Assembly (NCBI GenBank): GCA_020435865.1
Contig: JAGQYZ010000265.1
Coordinates: 1-9,307 of the forward strand
Length of the DNA stretch: 9,307 nt
Direction of reading: 5' to 3'
DNA from: Aequorivita sp.
GTDB taxonomy: Bacteria; Bacteroidota; Bacteroidia; Flavobacteriales; Flavobacteriaceae
Shown: positions 6,162 through 9,307 of the stretch, piece after piece
Layout: each line of letters begins with the position of its first letter
Numbering within the stretch: position 1 is the stretch's first letter
Translations under genes and position numbers: made by a program
Notes under the pieces: generated by a model
Seen by the model: only the letters and a program-made list of their open reading frames with translations
What the model was told of the DNA's origin: nothing
The model's database searches: none

Positions 6162-7595
6162 TTGAAAATTCTACTTACAGGAGCTAATGGATATATAGGG
6201 ATGCGATTGCTACCCGAACTACTTGAAAACGGACATGAAGTAATTTGTGCTGTCCGTGATAAGAACAGGCTTCCGTTAGATCCGGAAACTATTAAAAAGG
6301 TAACCGTATTTGAGGTGGATTTTGCTGAAGAAGTGAACACCGAATCCATTCCGAAAGACATTGACGCCGCCTATTATTTAATACATTCTATGAGCGGCTC
6401 TTCCAAAAATTTTGATGAAATTGAAGCCCGTGCTGCGGGAAATTTCAATACATATATGGCCGCAACTTCCGTAAAGCAGGTTATTTATTTAAGTGGAATT
6501 GTAAACGAAGAACAGCTTTCAAAACACCTTTCCTCAAGAAAAAAAGTAGAGGAAATATTATATGAAGGAAACTTTGAACTCACGGTTCTTCGCGCTGGAA
6601 TTGTTGTAGGGAGCGGTAGTTCCTCTTTTGAAATTATTAGGGATTTATGTGAAAAATTACCGATAATGGTTGCTCCAAAATGGTTAAAAACCCGCATTCA
6701 ACCTATTGCAGTTAGAGACGTCATTGCATTTTTATCCAGAGTTTTAGATAACGAAAAATGTTTCAATAAATCTTTCGATATTGGTGGACCGGATGTTTTG
6801 ACCTACAAAGAAATGTTGCTTAAATATTCCAAAATCCGCGGTTTGAAACTTTGGATAATTTCGGTCCCGATTATGTCGCCGCGACTTTCTTCATATTGGC
6901 TGTATTTTGTTACTTCCACTTCCTATAAATTGGCTGTCAACCTTGTAGATAGTATGAAAATGGAAGTTGTGGCAGTAGATAATGAACTGCAACAAATATT
7001 GAACATTCAGCCCATTTCTTATGAAGAAGCCATCAAAAAAGCTTTCTTAAAAATTGAACAAAATCTTGTAATTTCTAGTTGGAAAGATTCATTGGTTGCC
7101 GGAAGGCTTACCAATTTTAAGGAATACATTCAAGTACCTAAATATGGCTGCCTAAAAGACAAAAAAGTACTGAAAATTGACAATCCCGAAAAAGTACTAG
7201 CCAATATTTGGTCCATTGGTGGCACACGGGGTTGGTATTATGGTAATTATCTATGGAAAATTCGGGGATTTATGGACCAAATGGTGGGTGGTGTTGGATT
7301 GAGGCGTGGTAGAACGCACACTAAAGAAATATATACCGGGGATGCCCTAGATTTTTGGCGTGTACTTTATGCAGACCTCGAGAGAAAGCGGTTGTTGCTT
7401 TTTGCTGAAATGAAACTGCCTGGCGAGGCTTGGCTGGAGTTCTGCATCAATGAAAATAATGAACTTATACAAACCGCCACCTTCCGACCAAAAGGTTTAT
7501 GGGGGAGATTGTATTGGTATTTAATGTTTCCCTTCCACTATTTTATTTTTGACGGGATGATTCGGAATATTGCGAAAAAGGAAGTTTTGGCTTAA
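6162..7595 (+). CDS. Atypical SDR oxidoreductase with C-terminal DUF2867 domain
   Basis: The 477-residue product has two parts. The N-terminal atypical short-chain dehydrogenase (NmrA/epimerase-like Rossmann fold, about 1-300) opens with the nucleotide-binding ILLTGANGYIG (3-13, GxxGxxG). It also has DIDAAYYLIHSMSG (66-79), VKQVIYLSGIV (104-114), LTVLRAGIVVGSGS (140-153) and a DIGGPDVLTYKEM segment (206-218). The DUF2867 domain (about 335-473) shows GGTRGWYYGNYLWKIRGF (353-370), VGGVGLRRGRTH (375-386), GDALDFWRV (393-401), AEMKLPGEAWLEF (415-427) and GLWGRLYWYLMFPFHYFIF (445-463). The two-domain layout is known in bacteria and probably acts as an NAD(P)-dependent enzyme; the substrate is unknown. 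The TTG start is supported because the Rossmann motif begins at residue 3 and the next in-frame ATG (codon 14) would delete it. Confidence 0.9.
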   Translation: MKILLTGANGYIGMRLLPELLENGHEVICAVRDKNRLPLDPETIKKVTVFEVDFAEEVNTESIPKDIDAAYYLIHSMSGSSKNFDEIEARAAGNFNTYMAATSVKQVIYLSGIVNEEQLSKHLSSRKKVEEILYEGNFELTVLRAGIVVGSGSSSFEIIRDLCEKLPIMVAPKWLKTRIQPIAVRDVIAFLSRVLDNEKCFNKSFDIGGPDVLTYKEMLLKYSKIRGLKLWIISVPIMSPRLSSYWLYFVTSTSYKLAVNLVDSMKMEVVAVDNELQQILNIQPISYEEAIKKAFLKIEQNLVISSWKDSLVAGRLTNFKEYIQVPKYGCLKDKKVLKIDNPEKVLANIWSIGGTRGWYYGNYLWKIRGFMDQMVGGVGLRRGRTHTKEIYTGDALDFWRVLYADLERKRLLLFAEMKLPGEAWLEFCINENNELIQTATFRPKGLWGRLYWYLMFPFHYFIFDGMIRNIAKKEVLA

Positions 7596-7606
7596 AATTA
7601 TTCCTT
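7578..7606. terminator. Possible bidirectional hairpin at the SDR/ctlX convergent junction
   Basis: AAGGAA (7578-7583) pairs with TTCCTT (7601-7606). Inside this, TTTT (7585-7588) pairs with AAAA (7594-7597), with a small internal loop between the two stems. The structure spans both stop codons, which are only 2 nt apart, and is symmetrical enough to act in both directions. Stability is low and no strong T run follows, so this is a tentative call. Confidence 0.3.
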
Positions 7607-8530
7607 AGGGAGAAACACCTCCGCCATCATACAACGGGCGCTTCCACCGCCACAGGTTTCAATGGTATGAAGGTCGCTACTCAAAATTTCACAATGCTTT
7701 TCAATTGCTGCAATTTGTTCTTTATTTAAGCTTTTATGAGCAGCAGCGCTCATAACCAAATATTTTTTATCCTTTCCTTGAAGTTGAAGCATATTACCAG
7801 CAAAATGGTGCATTTGTGCCTCGGATATTCTAATAATTTCCTTACCATCCTTTTTTAAATGTTGAATGACATTTTTCTTTTCTTTGGCATCGTCAATGCT
7901 ATCCAAACAAATAACACAAAATTTTTCTGCAAGACACATCATTACATTGGTATGATAGATGGGTAAACGCTTTCCATCAACAGTTTGGTTTGCGGTAAAA
8001 ATTACTGGTAAGTATTCAAAATCTTCACAGAATTCAATCAAAAGTTCTTCATCGGCACGCGCAGAAAGGGCGCAATAAGCCTTTCTGTTTACACGGTCCA
8101 ACAACAGACTACCAGTACCTTCCAGGAATATTCCTTCGTCTTCAGCTGGGGTGTAATCGTATACGTTGTTAATGACAAAACCTTCACTTTCCAAGCGTAT
8201 CAAAACTTCCTCACGCCTTTCGCGACGGCGGTTTTCAGCAAACATTGGATAGAGTCCAATATCTCCATTTTCGTGAAAACTGATCCAATTGTTTGGAAAA
8301 ATAGAGTCTGGTGTATCCATTCGCATATCATCATTTTCCACAATCACATGTACGCCCACGGCACGAAGTTTTTGCACAAAAGCATCAAACTCTGCCTGTG
8401 CCTTGGTATTGATTTCGGCATTTTTAAGAGCGATGTCTTCCTGAAAAAAATTGTTGACCGCCGTTTGCTCGTTCATTCGGAATGCAACCGGGCGAATCAT
8501 TACGATAGTATCTGTGATCTGTTTTGCCAA
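7598..8530 (-). CDS. ctlX: CtlX-type citrulline/arginine-modifying hydrolase (arginine deiminase-related)
   Basis: The 310-residue product belongs to the guanidine-group-modifying (pentein-fold) superfamily, which includes arginine deiminases, dimethylargininases and citrullinases. Visible signatures are MIRPVAFRMNEQTAVNNFFQ (11-30), MDTPDSIFPNNW (71-82), EGTGSLLLDR (137-146), PIYHTNVMMCL (190-200) and GGGSARCMMAEVFLP (294-308). The likely catalytic residues are Cys300, His193 and Glu137, all present. The closest named group is CtlX, reported to hydrolyse citrulline; the exact substrate is inferred. The start is TTG (8530-8528): the first in-frame ATG is codon 11, which would begin directly at the conserved MIRPV block, whereas related proteins usually carry a short lead before it. 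ATG at 8500 remains possible. It converges on the SDR gene with a 2-nt gap and diverges from the DinB gene. Confidence 0.88.
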   Translation of the reverse strand: MAKQITDTIVMIRPVAFRMNEQTAVNNFFQEDIALKNAEINTKAQAEFDAFVQKLRAVGVHVIVENDDMRMDTPDSIFPNNWISFHENGDIGLYPMFAENRRRERREEVLIRLESEGFVINNVYDYTPAEDEGIFLEGTGSLLLDRVNRKAYCALSARADEELLIEFCEDFEYLPVIFTANQTVDGKRLPIYHTNVMMCLAEKFCVICLDSIDDAKEKKNVIQHLKKDGKEIIRISEAQMHHFAGNMLQLQGKDKKYLVMSAAAHKSLNKEQIAAIEKHCEILSSDLHTIETCGGGSARCMMAEVFLPKE

Positions 8531-8549
8531 TTGAAGGGATTTTAGGCTG

Positions 8550-8557
8550 CAAATTTA
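8550..8557 (-). promoter_or_regulatory. Candidate -7 element for ctlX
   Basis: The minus strand reads TAAATTTG, a full match to TAnnTTTG, about 20 nt upstream of the TTG start. The transcript would begin near 8543, giving a leader of only about 13 nt. The upstream -33 position is T-rich without an exact TTTG. The short distance also supports the TTG as the real start, since initiation at ATG 8500 would leave a leader of about 43 nt. Confidence 0.5.
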
Positions 8558-8639
8558 AGGGAATTTCCTTGTGAAAAAATAGTTTTAAATAGGTAAATTA
8601 GTATTGTAAAACAACATTTTCGACTTAACATGAAAATTT

Positions 8640-8647
8640 TAAATTTC
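8640..8647 (+). promoter_or_regulatory. Weak candidate -7 element for the DinB-family gene
   Basis: TAAATTTC is one base from TAnnTTTG and sits 47 nt upstream of the ATG at 8695. A TTTC 18 nt upstream (8618-8621) is at best a degenerate -33. The region is very AT-rich, so a chance match is likely. No Shine-Dalgarno is present before the ATG. Confidence 0.22.
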
Positions 8648-8694
8648 AAAAAAACCTTTTTACTTCACCTAAAAAAATCATAAACACAAATAGT

Positions 8695-9189
8695 ATGGAC
8701 ACGCTAAAAAACCTGAAAGACGAATTTACCGAAGAGTACAACACTACAAAAAAATTCCTAAACAATTTCCCTAAGGACAAAAACGATTATGCACCACATA
8801 AAAAAAGTATGAAATTGATGGATTTAACAACCCATATTGTGGATATTTTTGGTTGGCCCCAAGTTATTTTGAATACCGAGTATTTAGATTTTGCAGATGG
8901 ATACCATCCCACAAAAATGGGCAATAAAGAAGATTTATTGCAACAGTTGGAAAAACAGTACAAAACTGGCATAAAAGCATTGGAGAATGCAGGTGAGGAA
9001 AATTTAACACCCGATTGGAGCATTCGCATGAACGGCCAAAAAATAATGGAATGGAGTAAGTATGGCGCCATTCGGCATGGGCTAAACCAAATTACGCACC
9101 ACAGAGCACAGCTGGGTGTTTATTACAGGTTATTGGATATTTCGGTACCAGGCAGTTATGGGCCTTCGGCGGATACGCCTAATGCATAG
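8695..9189 (+). CDS. DinB-superfamily protein (putative metal-dependent four-helix enzyme)
   Basis: The 164-residue length is typical of the DinB/YfiT-like four-helix-bundle superfamily, whose members often bind a divalent metal through three histidines. Visible landmarks are the N-terminal helix with KNLKDEFTEEYNTTKKFL (5-22), a first histidine in LTTHIVDIFGW (44-54, His47), the fourth helix with GLNQITHHRAQLGVYYRLL (129-147), and the VPGSYGPSAD tail (151-160) common in one subgroup. That subgroup usually reads NHxxHHRxQ in helix four; here the first histidine is Gln132, so the metal site may be altered. The true substrate is unknown; relatives include thiol transferases and damage-induced proteins, and that should not be transferred here. 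The start ATG is clean. It is divergent from ctlX and its 3' neighbour lies outside the window. Confidence 0.88.
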   Translation: MDTLKNLKDEFTEEYNTTKKFLNNFPKDKNDYAPHKKSMKLMDLTTHIVDIFGWPQVILNTEYLDFADGYHPTKMGNKEDLLQQLEKQYKTGIKALENAGEENLTPDWSIRMNGQKIMEWSKYGAIRHGLNQITHHRAQLGVYYRLLDISVPGSYGPSADTPNA

Positions 9190-9252
9190 ATTTTAACAAA
9201 AAATATTAAGCACTTCTAATTTCATCATTACTAAACGGGCGATTCGTTGTAG

Positions 9253-9292
9253 GTACATAATTTTATGAAAAGTTTATGAGACATAAATGTAC
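9253..9292. repeat. Imperfect inverted repeat in the 3' intergenic tail
   Basis: The left arm GTACATAATTTTATG (9253-9267) and right arm CATAAATGTAC (9282-9292) pair as GTACAT...TTATG against CATAA...ATGTAC, with four extra bases in the left arm and a 14-nt loop. TTATG recurs at 9263, 9274 and 9296. The surrounding 118 bases after the DinB gene show no gene. The structure could be an operator or part of a promoter for a gene beyond the window, or a chance feature of AT-rich DNA. Confidence 0.4.
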
Positions 9293-9307
9293 TTCTTATG
9301 CAAATTC

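Noticed and set aside
8273..9071. Antisense frames inside ctlX (8273-8545, +) and the DinB gene (8787-9071, -)
   Set aside because: They lie mostly or entirely opposite conserved coding sequence and show no domain, so they are shadow frames.

Overview
The window reads as ordinary chromosomal DNA of a Bacteroidota member, most likely Flavobacteriaceae. This is inferred from the AT-rich composition, the FecR/TonB-receptor gene pair, the near absence of Shine-Dalgarno sequences, several TAnnTTTG-type -7 promoter elements, and protein families typical of that group. I cannot assign a genus from the sequence alone. I see no tRNA, rRNA, CRISPR array, transposase, phage gene or other sign of a mobile island.

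Layout. Positions 1-3235 hold a cell-surface signalling pair: the 3' part of a FecR-type anti-sigma factor whose end overlaps the start of a TonB-dependent outer-membrane receptor with an N-terminal STN domain. A sigma factor gene would be expected just upstream of the window. No SusD-like partner follows. Next come argS (arginyl-tRNA synthetase, minus), a MarC-family membrane protein (plus), a 68-residue membrane protein of unknown function (minus), an atypical SDR oxidoreductase fused to a DUF2867 domain (plus), a CtlX-type citrulline/arginine-modifying hydrolase (minus) and a DinB-superfamily protein (plus). The last 118 bases hold no gene that I can see, only an imperfect inverted repeat.

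Architecture. From the receptor onward, seven genes alternate strand one by one. The three convergent junctions are only 5, 1 and 2 nt wide. The three divergent intergenic regions (183, 121 and 164 nt) carry the candidate promoters. Each gene is therefore probably its own transcription unit, and apart from the FecR/receptor pair I see no operon and no shared pathway. argS and ctlX both touch arginine/citrulline chemistry, but they are 2.6 kb apart and separately transcribed.

Most unusual DNA. The argS-marC divergent region contains five perfect tandem GAATTTT heptamers beside a small hairpin. They lie between the candidate promoters of both genes, so copy-number changes could alter promoter spacing. 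I found no convincing undescribed multi-gene system. The findings are modest leads.
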